Of a stretch of 64,000 nucleotides of DNA, positions 7,712 to 17,029 are shown piece by piece. The stretch covers positions 44,707 through 108,706 of the forward strand of contig CAVZEV010000003.1 in NCBI GenBank assembly GCA_963774405.1, in the 5' to 3' direction. The stretch's first letter is position 1. The number at the start of each line of letters is the position of its first letter. Origin of the DNA: VRUE01 sp963774405 (GTDB lineage: Bacteria > Actinomycetota > Thermoleophilia > Solirubrobacterales > 70-9). The position numbers and the translations under genes are program-made. Below the pieces are notes generated by a model. That model had not been told where the DNA came from, searched no databases, and saw only the letters and a program-made list of their open reading frames with translations.

Positions 7712-8353
7712 CTACGGACACTCAGCTACTTGGCGGTGGAGGAGGTGGAGGCGAGCTGGGAGGTGGAGGCGGCGGAGCCGAGGACGCGGGGGGTGGCGGA
7801 GGCGGTGTCGATGCGGAGGCGGAGGCGTCGTCGTCGTGTGCTGCTGCGGCGGCGTCGACCCCCCACCGGACAGCCGATCGGCCGCGTCGCCGAAGGTGAT
7901 TCCTTCTTCTTTCATCGTGCTGTACCCGCCATATGCGATGCCGCCTGCAGCGATGAGGCCCAGGAAGATGCCAACACTGAGCGTGGCATCGACCGAGACG
8001 CCGCCATAACTGCCAAAGCTAGGCGGATCGATGATGCGGAAGAGGATCAGCAGGACGGAGATCACGCCGAGGACGGTGACGATCGTGCTCATCGGGACCG
8101 ATGGCTCATACGGCGAGTCGGCGAGGCGCAGGCCGGCCATCACCAGCGCGGCGACGATCGCGACAACGAGAACGATCGGGATGAAGTCGAGCGCGTCCCA
8201 GGCGCTGCCTCCGCTGCCCGGAACGCTGCCCGAGAAGCCGCCGACACCGGAAACTTCGACGCCGAACCAGTCGAAGAACATGAAGATGAAGAGCAGGATC
8301 GCCGAGCCGCCCGCGATCTTCTCCCCTGGACTGAGCTTGTCTAGATGTTCCAT
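7712..8353 (-). CDS. Four-helix membrane protein with proline/threonine-rich tail
   Basis: 213 residues from ATG 8351-8353 as read. MEHLDKLSPGEKIAGGSAILLFIFMFFDWFGV opens a domain with about four hydrophobic segments (residues ~14-32, 58-76, 90-107, 122-142), followed by a low-complexity tail. The last ~40 residues are His/Arg rich in this frame, but the neighbouring frame gives an Ala-Ser-Pro rich tail ending at TGA 7722-7724, which is more natural; a one-base error in the GGC/GGA repeats is likely. The family is one I associate with Solirubrobacterales; the function is unknown. Confidence 0.7.
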   Translation of the reverse strand: MEHLDKLSPGEKIAGGSAILLFIFMFFDWFGVEVSGVGGFSGSVPGSGGSAWDALDFIPIVLVVAIVAALVMAGLRLADSPYEPSVPMSTIVTVLGVISVLLILFRIIDPPSFGSYGGVSVDATLSVGIFLGLIAAGGIAYGGYSTMKEEGITFGDAADRLSGGGSTPPQQHTTTTPPPPHRHRLRHPPRPRLRRLHLPARLHLLHRQVAECP

Positions 8354-8387
8354 CGATCCTCCGGTTGAGCTAGGGGTCGGGCCGACA

Positions 8388-9237
8388 CTACACCCGGGCT
8401 CGCGCGGCAGCCAACGTATTTACGAGCAGCATCGCGATTGTCATCGGGCCGACACCGCCGGGCACCGGAGTGATCGCGGCGGCGACCTCGGCGGCCGCTG
8501 CGAAGTCGACATCGCCGACCAGGCCGTCGTCGGTTCGGTTGACGCCGACGTCGATCACGACAGCGCCCGGCTTGATCGCGTCGGCGCCGAGCAGCCGCGG
8601 CGAGCCGACCGCCGCGACCAGCACGTCGGCGCGACGACAGGTCGCCGCCAGGTCGCGCGTGCGGGAATGGCAGACGGTCACCGTCGCGTTAGCGGCGAGC
8701 AGCAGGCGCGAGACCGGAACGCCGACCAGCTTCGAGCGTCCCACGACGACCGCCTCGGCACCTTCGAGATCGACTCCCTCGTGCCGCAGCAGCTCCATCA
8801 CGCCCGCCGGCGTGCAGGGCACGAGGCCGGGCATGCCATGCGCCAGTAGCCCGGCATTGACCGGCGTAAGGCCGTCGACGTCCTTGGCCGGATCGATCGC
8901 GGCGACGACCCGGTCGGGGTCGATGTGATTGGGCACCGGCAGCTGCACGAGGACGCCGTCGACGTCATCGTCAGCGCCAAGCTCGGCGACCAGGCCAAGC
9001 AGCTCGCGCTCGCTGGTCTCGGCGGGAAGCCCGTGGTGCGCGGATCGCATCCCGGCCTCCTCGCAGGCCCGGTGCTTGTTGCGAACGTAGACCTCGGAGG
9101 CGGGATCGTCGCCGACGATCACGGTGACGAGCAGCCGGGGCGCGGCCCTGCTCGCCCGCGAAGGTCGCCACCTCCCCGGCCACCCGCTCGCGTACCGAGA
9201 CCGCCACCGCTTTGCCGTCGATGATTCGCGCTGACAT
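8388..9237 (-). CDS. folD: Methylenetetrahydrofolate dehydrogenase/cyclohydrolase (one frameshift)
   Basis: Bifunctional FolD interconverts 5,10-methylene-THF, methenyl-THF and 10-formyl-THF. The N-terminus MSARIIDGKAVAVSVRERV runs from 9237 to about 9145, where a single missing base in a CCCCGG run shifts the frame. Translation continues as VIVGDDPASEVYVRNKHRACEEAG (catalytic Lys), VQLPVPNHID, GLTPVNAGLL, VVGRSKLVGVPVS and TPVPGGVGPMTIAMLLVNT. Corrected length ~283 residues is normal. Every active-site block is intact, so the shift is probably a sequencing error. It is the last gene of the vapB-to-folD chain. Confidence 0.88.
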
Positions 9238-9242
9238 CTTTC

Positions 9243-11509
9243 CTATCTCCTCCGGATCGGTGCGTAATCGGCCATCAGCTTGCGCTCGGTGCCGTCAGCG
9301 GAGAAGCGCACGACGACGACGCCCCCCGGCTCGACCGCCGTCACCACGCCGTCGCCGAAGCCGGCGTGGACGACGTCGTCGCCGGTCTGCAGCTCCAGGG
9401 TCGGGCCGGGATCGATCGGCGCCGCGGCTTCGCCCGAGTCCCAGCCGATGCCGGCGGCCGAGCCCGGCGCGCTGGAGTGGCGCTCGGTCAGCTCAGCAGG
9501 GAGCTCGTCGATGAAACGCGAGGGCAGGTTGCGCTCGGAGCGGCCGAAGAGGCTGCGTTCGCGCGCCCAGGTCATGTAAAGGCGCCGGCGGGCGCGGGTG
9601 ATGCCGACGTAACAGAGCCGCCGCTCCTCCTCCTCTCCCCCTCTTCCAGGGCCCGCATGTGGGGGAAGGCGCCGTCCTCGCAGCCGAGGATGAAGACCGT
9701 GTCGTACTCGAGCCCCTTGGCGTTGTGCAGAGTCATCAGCGTCACCAGCGACTCCCGCTCGCCGTCGAGCAGGTCGTCCTGCTGGCTGTAGAGGGAGATC
9801 TGCTGCAGGTACTCCTCCAGGGGCGTCAAATCGGCGTTCTCGCCCTCCTGCTCGCGCTCGATGTCGAACTCGGCGGCGCCGGCGATCAGCGCCTCGAGGT
9901 TCTCGGCCCGGCCCTCGGCCTCGACCGTGCGCTCGGCCGAGAGCGCTTCCAGGTAGCCGCTCTCGTTCAGCACCGCCTCGAGCAGCCCCGCCACCGGACC
10001 TTCCTCCTCGGCCCGTTCGCGCAGGCCCGCCATCGTCTCGTAGAAGCGGCCGACCGCCTTGATCGCGCCGCCATTGAGGCCCGGAACCTCCTCGACCGCC
10101 TCGATCACCTCCCAGATCGTCTTGCCTGTGGTGTTGGCGTGCGAGGCGATCCGACCCTGGGTCGTGTTGCCGATTCCCCGCCGGGGCGAGTTGACGATGC
10201 GGGCGAAGGAGACCTGGTCGGCCGGGTTGGCGAGCAGGCTGAGGTAGCCGACCGCGTCCTTGATCTCGGCCCGTTCGTAGAACTTGGTGCCGCCGATGAC
10301 CTGGTAGGCGACGTCGAAGCGGTTGAGCGTGTCCTCCAGCACCCGGCTCATCGCGTTGGTGCGGTAGAAGACGGCGACGTCCTCGCGCTCGACCCCCTCC
10401 TCCTCGGCGAGGCGCTCGATCTCCCCCGCCACCCAGCGCGCCTCCTCGTGCTCGTCGGAGAGCTCGGAGAGATGCACCGGCTCACCGCCGGCGATCTCAG
10501 TCCAGATCTCCTTCGGGCTGGCGCTCGCGGTTGTTCGACCACCGCGTTGGCGGCGGAGAGGATCGTCTGGGTCGAGCGATAGTTCTGCTCGAGCTTGACC
10601 ACTTCGGCTTCGGGAAAGTCCTGCTCGAAGTCAAGGATGTTGCGGATATCGGCGTGCCGGAAGCCGTAAATCGACTGGTCCTCGTCGCCGACCACCATCA
10701 GGTTGCCGTGCTCCTCGGTGAGCAACTGCAGCAAGCGGTACTGGGCGTGGTTGGTGTCCTGGTACTCGTCGACGAGGACGTGGCGGAAGGTGCGGCGCCA
10801 GCGCTTGCGCGCCTCGTCGGAGACCTCCAGCGCGTTGACCGTGCGGACCAGCAGGTCGTCGAAGTCCATCGCGTTGGCCTCGAGCATGCGCTTCTCGTAG
10901 AGCTCGTAGGCCGCGGCGGCGGTTTCCTCGAAGACGCTGCCCTGCGCCTGCGGCGTAGGCGGCGGCGTCGACGAGCTTGTTCTTGGCGCCGGAGATCTGC
11001 GAGCGGATCGCCCGCGGCGGGTAGCGTTTCGGGTCGATCCCGAGCTCGTTCATGCAGCGCTTGAGCATGCGCAGCGAGTCGGACTCGTCGTAGATGGTGA
11101 AGCCGTGCGGGAGTAGCCGAGCCTCTCGGCGTCGGCGCGCAGCATCCGCGCGCAGGCGGAGTGGAAGGTGGTGACCCACATCGCCCGCACCGAGCGGCCG
11201 ACCAGCGCCCCGACCCGCTCGCGCATCTCGCTCGCCGCCTTGTTGGTGAAGGTGATCGCGAGGATCTCGCCCGGCCGCGCCGCGCCCGGTCGCCAGCAGA
11301 TAGGCGATGCGGTGGGTCAGCACCCGGGTCTTGCCCGAGCCCGCGCCGGCGAGGACCAGCAGCGGGCCCTCGCCGTGGAGCACCGCCTTGCGCTGCGGCT
11401 CGTTGAGCCCGGCGAGCAGGCGCTCGGCGCGGTCGGCGCCGGCTTCGATCGGGGCGGCGCCGCCAGGCTCGGGCCCTCCGGTGGTCTCGGGCTCGCTCTG
11501 CAGCGTCAC
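9243..11509 (-). CDS. pcrA: UvrD/PcrA-type superfamily 1 DNA helicase (several frameshifts)
   Basis: An ATP-dependent 3'-5' helicase for repair and for clearing replication blocks. Visible in order: Walker A LAGAGSGKTR near residue 55, DEYQDTN (Walker B), VGDEDQSIYGFRHAD, QNYRSTQTIL, VARIVNSPRRGIG-type motif, TLHNAKGLEYDTVFI, then the C-terminal Tudor-like tail (GDDVVHAGFGDGVV). The frame changes at about 11280, 11110, 10950, 10530 and 9645, mostly consistent with one lost base in G/C-rich runs (at 9645 restoring a G turns RRR into EEEERRLCYVGITRAR). The GTG start overlaps the TGA of the upstream lipoprotein frame. Five independent lesions in a conserved helicase point to poor consensus quality rather than a pseudogene, but I cannot prove it. 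Confidence 0.85.
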
Positions 11510-12147
11510 CGGCCGAGCATAGCCCGCGAGCGCGGCGGTGAGGCGGCCACCGAGTCAGGCGCAGGCTTCGGCGCTTCTTCCACGCCTTCGGCGGTGCCGC
11601 CGAGCAACAGTTCTTCGACTTCGCTCTTCGCCGCCTTCTTGAAGGCTTCGACGAAGCAGCCGGCGAATTTCGGGGTCGACTTTGCCCGCGCCGTTTTCGA
11701 GTTCCCGTTCGAGGCCTTCGATCAGCTTCGCCCTGTCGAACTTGGTGAACTTGACGATTTCGTCCAGCTTCCACTGGTCGCCGTCCTTGACCAGCGCCAC
11801 TTCCAGCGTCTGTCCGTCGAGGCTGCCGCCCTTCAGGGCGACCTCGGCTGTCGCCTCGGAGCCGTTCGACTTCGACCGCGACGTCGACCGAGCCCCCTTT
11901 GCTCCTTCTCTTTCTCGGCTTCTTCTTCGCACTCGCTTGACTGCCGCCGCGCCCTTTCCTGCGTCGTCTGTTCGATGAAGTGCTGGGTGTTGAGCTTCTC
12001 GCAGTCGGCCGGATCGGTGGTCGTCGCCGAGGTTTCGATCGCTTCTTCGACTTCGTCTTCTGTCGCCCCCGCCGCTGCCGCAGGCGGCGAGCGCGAGGGC
12101 GGAGAGGATCAGGATGCAGGCGGAGGCAGCAGGAGACGCTTGCGCAA
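11506..12147 (-). pseudogene. Frame-disrupted secreted lipoprotein gene
   Basis: The start is probably TTG 12145-12147, with AAAGGA five bases upstream, encoding RKRLLLPPPA, a hydrophobic stretch and a lipobox ALAAC-GSGG. Then come an acidic Thr-rich linker, a region with paired cysteines (DCEK...ECEEE), a domain TAEVALKGGSLDGQTLEVALVKDGDQWKLDEI (like DUF4878-type lumazine-binding folds, uncertain) and a tail CFVEAFKKAAKSEVEELL. These pieces fall in three frames, so at least three indels occur between them. The overall span is divisible by three and the TGA overlaps the pcrA GTG, which suggests the real gene is intact and the sequence faulty. Confidence 0.6.
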
Positions 12148-12191
12148 GCGGGTCCTTTCGAGTACGCACGGACGAGTGGGCGCAGGCTACT

Positions 12192-12926
12192 TCAGCCACC
12201 GGCCGTTGAGCGACCGGTGCGCTCGCGCAGCTCGCTCGTCGCGGCGCCGTCGGCGGGCGTCTCGGCACCGTCGAGCTCGGCCAGCCGCCGCTCCAGCTCG
12301 GCGATCCGCTGGGAGAGCGACTTGATCGCCTCGGCGATCGGGTCGGGCAGGTGGATCCAGTCGGCGTCGGGCCCCTCGACCCGCTTGCCGTCGACCTTGA
12401 CCGGGTGGCCGGGATTGCCGACCACGGTGGCGCCCGGCGGCACGTCCTCGATCACGACCGTGTTGGCGCCGATCTTGGCGCCGTCGCCGACCGCGATCGG
12501 GCCGAGCAGCTTGGCGCCGGAGCCGACGGTGACGTTGTCGCCCAGGGTCGGGTGGCGCTTGCCACGCTGAAAGCCGGTGCCACCCAGGGTCACCCCCTGG
12601 TAGAGCGTCACCCGCTCGCCGATCTCGGCCGTCTCGCCGATCACGACGCCCGAGCCGTGGTCGATGAAGAACTCGCGGCCGACGCTGGCCGCGGGATGGA
12701 TCTCGACCCCGGTCACCGATCGGGTCAGGTAGGCAAGCACCCGCGGCACGATCGGCACCCGGGCCTCGAGCAGAGCGTGGGCGAGGCGGTGGGCGAGCAG
12801 CGCCTGCACGCCGCCCCAGCTGAGCAGGATCTCCAGGCTGGAGACTCCCTGGGCGGCGGGATCGCGATCACGGGCCGCGGCGACATCGGCGCGCACCTCG
12901 ATCACCAGCCTCTTCCAGCGATTCAT
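12192..12926 (-). CDS. cysE: Serine O-acetyltransferase
   Basis: 244 residues. It transfers acetyl from acetyl-CoA to serine, giving the substrate of CysK. An N-terminal helical part is followed by the left-handed beta-helix hexapeptide repeats: GVEIHPAASVGREFFIDHGSGVVIG with catalytic His, TLYQGVTLGGTG, HPTLGDNVTVGSGAKLLG, IGANTVV, PPGATVVGNP. The C-terminal ~45 residues form a charged coiled coil instead of the short CysK-docking Ile tail of enteric CysE. Its ATG overlaps the cysK TGA (ATGA), so the two are translationally coupled. Confidence 0.92.
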   Translation of the reverse strand: MNRWKRLVIEVRADVAAARDRDPAAQGVSSLEILLSWGGVQALLAHRLAHALLEARVPIVPRVLAYLTRSVTGVEIHPAASVGREFFIDHGSGVVIGETAEIGERVTLYQGVTLGGTGFQRGKRHPTLGDNVTVGSGAKLLGPIAVGDGAKIGANTVVIEDVPPGATVVGNPGHPVKVDGKRVEGPDADWIHLPDPIAEAIKSLSQRIAELERRLAELDGAETPADGAATSELRERTGRSTAGG

Positions 12927-13848
12927 GGTGAGAAGAAGGGTAGGGACACGTAGCGCTCGCCCGAGTCGCAGACGATCGTCACCACCCGCTTGCCCTCCAT
13001 CTCGGGCCGCGCCGCCACCTCCAGCGCCGCCCTGACGTTGGCGCCGGCCGAGATGCCGGCGAGCACGCCCTCACGCTGAGCGACCAGGCGCGCCGTCTCC
13101 AGCGCCTCCTCGTCGCCGACCGAGACGATCTCGTCGATCACGTCGCGATCCAGCACCGAGGGCACGAAGCCGGCGCCGATCCCCTGGATCTTGTGCGGCC
13201 CGGGCCTGCCACCCGAGAGGACAGGCGATGTCGCCGGCTCGACCGCGACGATCAGCGTCTCCGGGCTGCGCTCACGCAGAACCCCGCCGACGCCGGTGAT
13301 CGTCCCGCCGGTGCCAACGCCGGCGACGAAGGCGCCGATCTCGCCGTCGGTGTCGCGCCAGATCTCCTCGGCGGTGGTGCGCCGGTGCGCCTCCGGGTTG
13401 GCCGGGTTGGAGAACTGCTGCGGCATGAACCCCTTGCGCTGCTCCGGATCTCCTCGGCCAGCTCGACCGCCTCGGTCATGCCGCCGAGCGAGGGCGTCTC
13501 GCGCACTTCGGCCCCGTAGGCGCGCAGCAGCTTGCTGCGCTCGCGGCTCATCCCCTCCGGCAGGGTGAGGATCAGCTCGTAGCCGCGCGCCGCGCAGACC
13601 ATCGCCAGGGCGATCCCGGTGTTGCCGCTGGTCGGCTCGACGATCACCGACTTCCCCGGCTCGATCAGCCCCTCCGCCTCGGCCGCGTCGATCATCGCCA
13701 CCCCGATCCGGTCCTTGACCGACCCGCCCGGATTGAGCTGCTCGAGCTTGACGCAGACCTCGCCAGGCAGCCCCTCGCCGAGCCGCGAGAGCGTGACCAT
13801 CGGCGTCTCGCCGACAACCGCGGCGGCGGTCAATCCAATCCGACTCAT
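12923..13848 (-). CDS. cysK: Cysteine synthase (O-acetylserine sulfhydrylase), one frameshift
   Basis: PLP enzyme that makes cysteine from O-acetylserine and sulfide. The first part has GETPMVTLSRL, the PLP-lysine block NPGGSVKDRIG and PTSGNTGIALA. Near 13440 a one-base change shifts the frame, and the rest continues as GFMPQQFSNPANPEAHRRTT, GVGTGGTITGVG (phosphate loop), GISAGAN and VCDSGERYVS. Total length matches ~308 residues. Its ATG overlaps the vapC stop and its TGA overlaps cysE. Both parts are highly conserved, so the shift is probably a sequence error. Confidence 0.9.
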
Positions 13849-14261
13849 GATCGACCGGCCCCAATGAGACGGACAGGACAGCCAAGGCCTTTCGCCTTCG
13901 CGACGTCGAGATCGCCACTCACCAAGAGTTCGATTTCGCCGTTAATCTGAGCCGTGGCTGCAATCAACGCGTCCGGCATAGCCAACGCTGCGCTCTCGGC
14001 CCGCAGTCGAGCGGCGCAATCTCCAATCTCGATGTCGACCGGGACTATGGTGGAGATGAGGTCGGCGAAGAAGCCCACGACCCGCTCCTCGTCGTGATGA
14101 CCGAGCCGCGCGCCCGTGAGCACCTCCGCATAGGTGATGACCGAGACGAAAAGGCGATGGGAGGCGAGGATCTCGCGAACCGCTTCGTCTGCGGCGTCAT
14201 GCAGCTCGTCGGAGCGATCGAGAAACCCGACGACCACGCTCGAGTCGAGGACTACCGCCAC
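13845..14261 (-). CDS. vapC: PIN-domain ribonuclease toxin, VapC family
   Basis: 138 residues. The PIN fold's acidic residues are visible: Asp6 in VVLDSS, Glu46 in ITYAEVLTG, the PDALIAATA aspartate and a last DLDVAKA aspartate, which together coordinate Mg2+ for RNA cleavage. Length is typical. The start overlaps the preceding AbrB-type antitoxin by 10 bases. The stop TGA shares bases with the cysK ATG, so the toxin is fused into the cysteine operon, which is unusual for a toxin-antitoxin pair. RNA targets cannot be inferred. Confidence 0.88.
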   Translation of the reverse strand: MAVVLDSSVVVGFLDRSDELHDAADEAVREILASHRLFVSVITYAEVLTGARLGHHDEERVVGFFADLISTIVPVDIEIGDCAARLRAESAALAMPDALIAATAQINGEIELLVSGDLDVAKAKGLGCPVRLIGAGRS

Positions 14262-14461
14262 TCTCCTCGCAATCCCTCAACCCGACCCCGCAAGCTGCCC
14301 TTGGTGTCCAGGCACCCGGAGTAGCGGTCAAGCAGCTCATCAAGGCGCGTGAGAACGATGCGCCCCGGTCCGGATGCCTCAACCCTCAGCGTGTCGCCAG
14401 TCTCGAGGCCCGCGCCACGGAAGGCGCCGGCCGGGATCGTGACCTGATGCTTGCTTGACAC
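14252..14461 (-). CDS. vapB: AbrB-type antitoxin, VapB family
   Basis: 69 residues if the GTG at 14459-14461 is used. VSSKHQVTIPAGAFRGAGLETGDTLRV is the swapped-hairpin AbrB DNA-binding domain; the C-terminal half (LDELLDRYSGCLDTKG...) would wrap the toxin. The open frame extends upstream to GTG 14566 and TTG 14626, but this would read through the inverted repeat at 14500-14525 and run into the divergent gene, so I prefer the shorter start. A one-base error near 14480 could instead link it to ATG 14515-14517 (MAVSVKKLAGG). Confidence 0.65.
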   Translation of the reverse strand: MSSKHQVTIPAGAFRGAGLETGDTLRVEASGPGRIVLTRLDELLDRYSGCLDTKGSLRGRVEGLRGEWR

Positions 14462-14499
14462 CTTCGTCTGATTCGCTGCCGGGCGCCCCCAGCCAGTTT

Positions 14500-14525
14500 C
14501 TTTACGCTTACTGCCATACGTAAAG
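14500..14525. promoter_or_regulatory. Inverted repeat upstream of vapBC, probable autoregulatory operator
   Basis: CTTTACG (14500-14506) and CGTAAAG (14519-14525) are separated by 12 bases, AT-rich, 39 bases before the proposed vapB start and between the divergent vapB and metallo-hydrolase genes. VapB-VapC complexes usually repress their own promoter through such sites. Confidence 0.45.
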
Positions 14526-14572
14526 CGTATCGTAGCGACCCGCGCCTTTCGCCATGTGATACTCACCGCGCG

Positions 14573-15368
14573 ATGGAGGTTCGACGCTTGGCCTGGGCGG
14601 GGCTTGAAGTCAACGCCGCCGGACAAACCGCCGTGGTCGACCTGGTCGAGGATTTCTCACGGCTTCACGGTGGCAATCGTCCATCCGGGGAGATACCCCC
14701 ACCCCCCCGCCCCGCAACGGCAGTTGCGGGGCTGCTCACTCCACCTACACAGCGATCACGCGGACGTTGAAGCCCTTTGCCGCGCACTCGCTCCAACGGC
14801 CGTCGTCTTGAGGCCGGAAAAGAGCTTTGGCAGCAAAGCCGAGGTTGCCCTGATCGAAAGACCTGAATCTGAGCTTGAAATGAGCGGCCTCGCCACGCGC
14901 GTTGTCAAGCCGTGGGAGACAGTCGAGATCGGCCCATTCAGCTTTACGGCCCTCCCTGCCGCAGATGGTTTTGGCGATCCGCAGGTCTCATGGTGCATCG
15001 CGGCCGACGGATGTCGCATCCTTCATGCCGGCGACACGCTCTTTCACGGGTGGTGATGGCTTTCGGCACTTCGCCACGGTCCCTTCGACGTTGCTTTTCT
15101 TCCTGTCGGCGGCGCAATAGTCGATCTCCCTCCCCGTCAACCGCCTAGTTCCCTACCCGCCGGCATGGACCCCGAGCAGGCGGCAGTAGCCGCCAAGCTG
15201 CTCGGCGCACGAACAGTCGTCCCGATCCACTATGGGCCGCTCCACGAAGCACCTAACTACGTTCAATCCGAGGATCCCCCCGGCAGCCTCAGGACCGCTG
15301 CAACCGAGCTAGGCATCGAAGCTCGAGTGCTTCAGCCCGGGGAGCGATTCTTAATCGAGTCCCGATAG
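14573..15368 (+). pseudogene. MBL-fold metallo-hydrolase, interrupted (frameshift and in-frame TGA)
   Basis: The family is recognisable from MEVRRLAWAGLEV at 14573, the metal motif HLHSDHAD near 14745, IGPFSFTALPAADGFGDPQVSW, HAGDTLFHGW near 15035, GPFDVAFLPVGGA and VVPIHYGP near 15220 (UlaG/RomA-like hydrolases). A frame change just before the metal motif and a TGA at 15054-15056, where relatives have Trp, break the frame. A 9-bp hairpin CCCCGCAAC-GGCA-GTTGCGGGG lies near the frame change. It may be a real pseudogene in a decaying accessory region, or it may be two sequence errors. Confidence 0.7.
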
Positions 15369-15437
15369 CGCACTATGCGCCGCCAGACGGTGCCAGCGAG
15401 CGTTTCTCGTCTCGCTCTCGTTTGACCCCTTGGGTTT

Positions 15438-15653
15438 TTACGCGGGCGTCAGCGGTCGATCCGTCAACGTCGCCGTGGCAACGTGCAGTGGGCCGCTCTC
15501 GCCGCCCTCGTCAGCGAGATAGAGAGCGACTCCCTCTTGCAGAGATTCAAAAAGCTCGTCAAGAGTGTCCCCGGAGGCGAAGCAGCCAGGCAACTCCGGA
15601 ACGTCCGCCCAGTAGCTGCCGTCCTCGATATGGATACGCGCCGTTAGCTCCAT
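15438..15653 (-). CDS. hicB: HicB-family antitoxin
   Basis: 71 residues. MELTARIHIEDGSYWADVPELPGCFASGDTLDELFESLQEGVALYLAD is the partial RNase H-like HicB fold that covers the HicA active site. There is no clear C-terminal DNA-binding domain; the tail is only ~15 residues. It follows hicA on the same strand with a 13-base gap, the usual toxin-first order of hicAB. Confidence 0.85.
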   Translation of the reverse strand: MELTARIHIEDGSYWADVPELPGCFASGDTLDELFESLQEGVALYLADEGGESGPLHVATATLTDRPLTPA

Positions 15654-15666
15654 AGGTGAAGTTCCT

Positions 15667-15852
15667 TCATCTTAGCTCTGCCTGCTTGAGAATCGCCTGG
15701 GCCAGGCCGGTTGGGTAGTCGCGCCCCTTGTGCTGCGGAAGCGTGATCGGGCGACAGCCGGGCTTGGTCATCTTGACCTGATGCTTGCCGCCGCGAGCCT
15801 GCGTCCAGCCGTTTTCCTTCAACAGGCATCCGCCGAAACGTTTCCGCCGCAC
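15667..15852 (-). CDS. hicA: HicA-family mRNA interferase toxin
   Basis: 61 residues from GTG 15850-15852. The dsRBD-like HicA pattern is visible: LLKENGWTQARGGKHQVKMTKPG with the catalytic His, ITLPQHKGRDYPTGLAQAILKQAEL. Typical HicA is 55-85 residues; the N-terminal helix here (RRKRFGGC) is slightly unlike the usual K-E-V-I-K-L, so the true start may be a little upstream. hicB follows after 13 bases. Confidence 0.82.
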   Translation of the reverse strand: MRRKRFGGCLLKENGWTQARGGKHQVKMTKPGCRPITLPQHKGRDYPTGLAQAILKQAELR

Positions 15853-15891
15853 CGAGGACTACCGTCGCTCGGCCGATGAAGGCGGCCCGAT

Positions 15892-16290
15892 CTAGATGAA
15901 GTACATCCCGCTACCGGCGGCCTCGGCCTCGCGGCGGGCGATTTCGGCGATCGTGGTCTGGCCGAAGACCTTGCGCAGGGCGGTGACGCCCTCGGCCCAG
16001 ATGCCACCGGCCTCGTCGGCCTCCTGGCCGACCTTGCCGTCGAGCGCCTGCACCACCTCGAGCACGGTGATCTCCTCGGCCGGGCGGGAGAGCGTGTAGC
16101 CGCCGCGCATGCCGCGGTGGCTGGTCAGCAATCCGGCGCGGCGCAGGGTCGAGAAGAGCTGCTCGAGGAACTGCTCGGGGATCTCGCGGCGCTCGGCCAG
16201 CTCCTTGATCGGCACCGGGCGCTCCCCCGAGCGTGCCAGCTCCGCCATCGCAACCACCGCGTAGCGCGACTTCGAGGTGATCGAGATCAC
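15892..16290 (-). CDS. Rrf2-family transcription regulator without cysteines
   Basis: 132 residues. N-terminal winged helix MISITSKSRYAVVAMAELAR...IKELAERREIPEQFLEQLFSTLRRAGLLTSHRGMRGGYTLSRP is diagnostic of Rrf2. The protein has no cysteine at all, so it cannot bind an Fe-S cluster as IscR or NsrR do. That, with cysK-cysE 2 kb downstream on the same strand, suggests a CymR-like role in cysteine metabolism, where CysK itself acts as co-repressor. The link is inference; toxin-antitoxin modules now lie between them. Confidence 0.85.
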   Translation of the reverse strand: MISITSKSRYAVVAMAELARSGERPVPIKELAERREIPEQFLEQLFSTLRRAGLLTSHRGMRGGYTLSRPAEEITVLEVVQALDGKVGQEADEAGGIWAEGVTALRKVFGQTTIAEIARREAEAAGSGMYFI

Positions 16291-16353
16291 AGCTGCTTTC
16301 TACCGCACCGCCCGGACTGGGTTAGGATCGGCCGCAGGGCTCCAGGGCTGACG

Positions 16354-17016
16354 ATGGAGCCATCGCCGAACACCCAGATATCGGAACCGGTCCTGAGCGA
16401 GCGTCCACAGTGCCTTGTCGTCGATGGTCACCCGATCGTCCGGATCGGCGTGCGCCGGGCGCTGCGGGACCGCTTCGACTGCCAGGAGGCGTCGAGCTGC
16501 GAGGAGGCGGTCGACCTGGTTCGCGACGTCGGCAGCATCGACATCGCGATCATCGACATGAGGCGCCGCCCCGACGGTCTCGACCCTGCTCCACTCGGCG
16601 CCATCGAGGCGATCCGGGTGATGCTCAAGTCAGAACCGGGGCTCGGCATCGTCGCCCACGGCGAGCGCGCCGAGCGCCACCTCGCCAGCGCCGCCCTGCA
16701 GGCCGGCGCCTGCGCCTACATCTCGCGCACCGCCGCCAGCGAGCTGCTGCTGCGCGCCGCTCAGGCCGCGCTCAAACAGGAACGCTTCGTCGACCCCGAG
16801 GTGCCGCCGCGCGGCAGCCGCGGCAAGCTGACCAAGCGCCAACGCGAAATCCTCCAGCTGCTCGCCAACGGCGAATCAACCACGGTCGCCGCCCGCGAGC
16901 TTGACCTCAGCGAAGAAACGATCAAGACCCACACCAAGAACGCCCTCGCCCGTCTCGGCGCCCGCAACCGCACTCACGCGGTAGCTATCGCTCTACGCGA
17001 GTCCCTGATCGAGTAG
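16354..17016 (+). CDS. NarL/LuxR-type response regulator, degenerate receiver
   Basis: 220 residues from ATG 16354. The receiver domain (~20-130) keeps one acidic residue at VVDGHPIVR and the phospho-acceptor Asp in IDIAIIDM, but the conserved Lys is replaced (YISRTAASELL) and the switch Thr/Ser is His (IVAHGE). A LuxR helix-turn-helix follows: LTKRQREILQLLANGESTTVAARELDLSEETIKTHTKNALARLG. Loss of the Lys suggests phosphorylation-independent control. No histidine kinase is adjacent. It is convergent with the HDOD-LuxR gene, 13 bases away. Confidence 0.85.
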   Translation: MEPSPNTQISEPVLSERPQCLVVDGHPIVRIGVRRALRDRFDCQEASSCEEAVDLVRDVGSIDIAIIDMRRRPDGLDPAPLGAIEAIRVMLKSEPGLGIVAHGERAERHLASAALQAGACAYISRTAASELLLRAAQAALKQERFVDPEVPPRGSRGKLTKRQREILQLLANGESTTVAARELDLSEETIKTHTKNALARLGARNRTHAVAIALRESLIE

Positions 17017-17029
17017 CGCGCCGGGGCTT

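Noticed and set aside
15054..15056. TGA as a selenocysteine codon in the metallo-hydrolase
   Set aside because: Relatives have Trp here, no SECIS-like hairpin follows at the right place, and the gene has another frame break.
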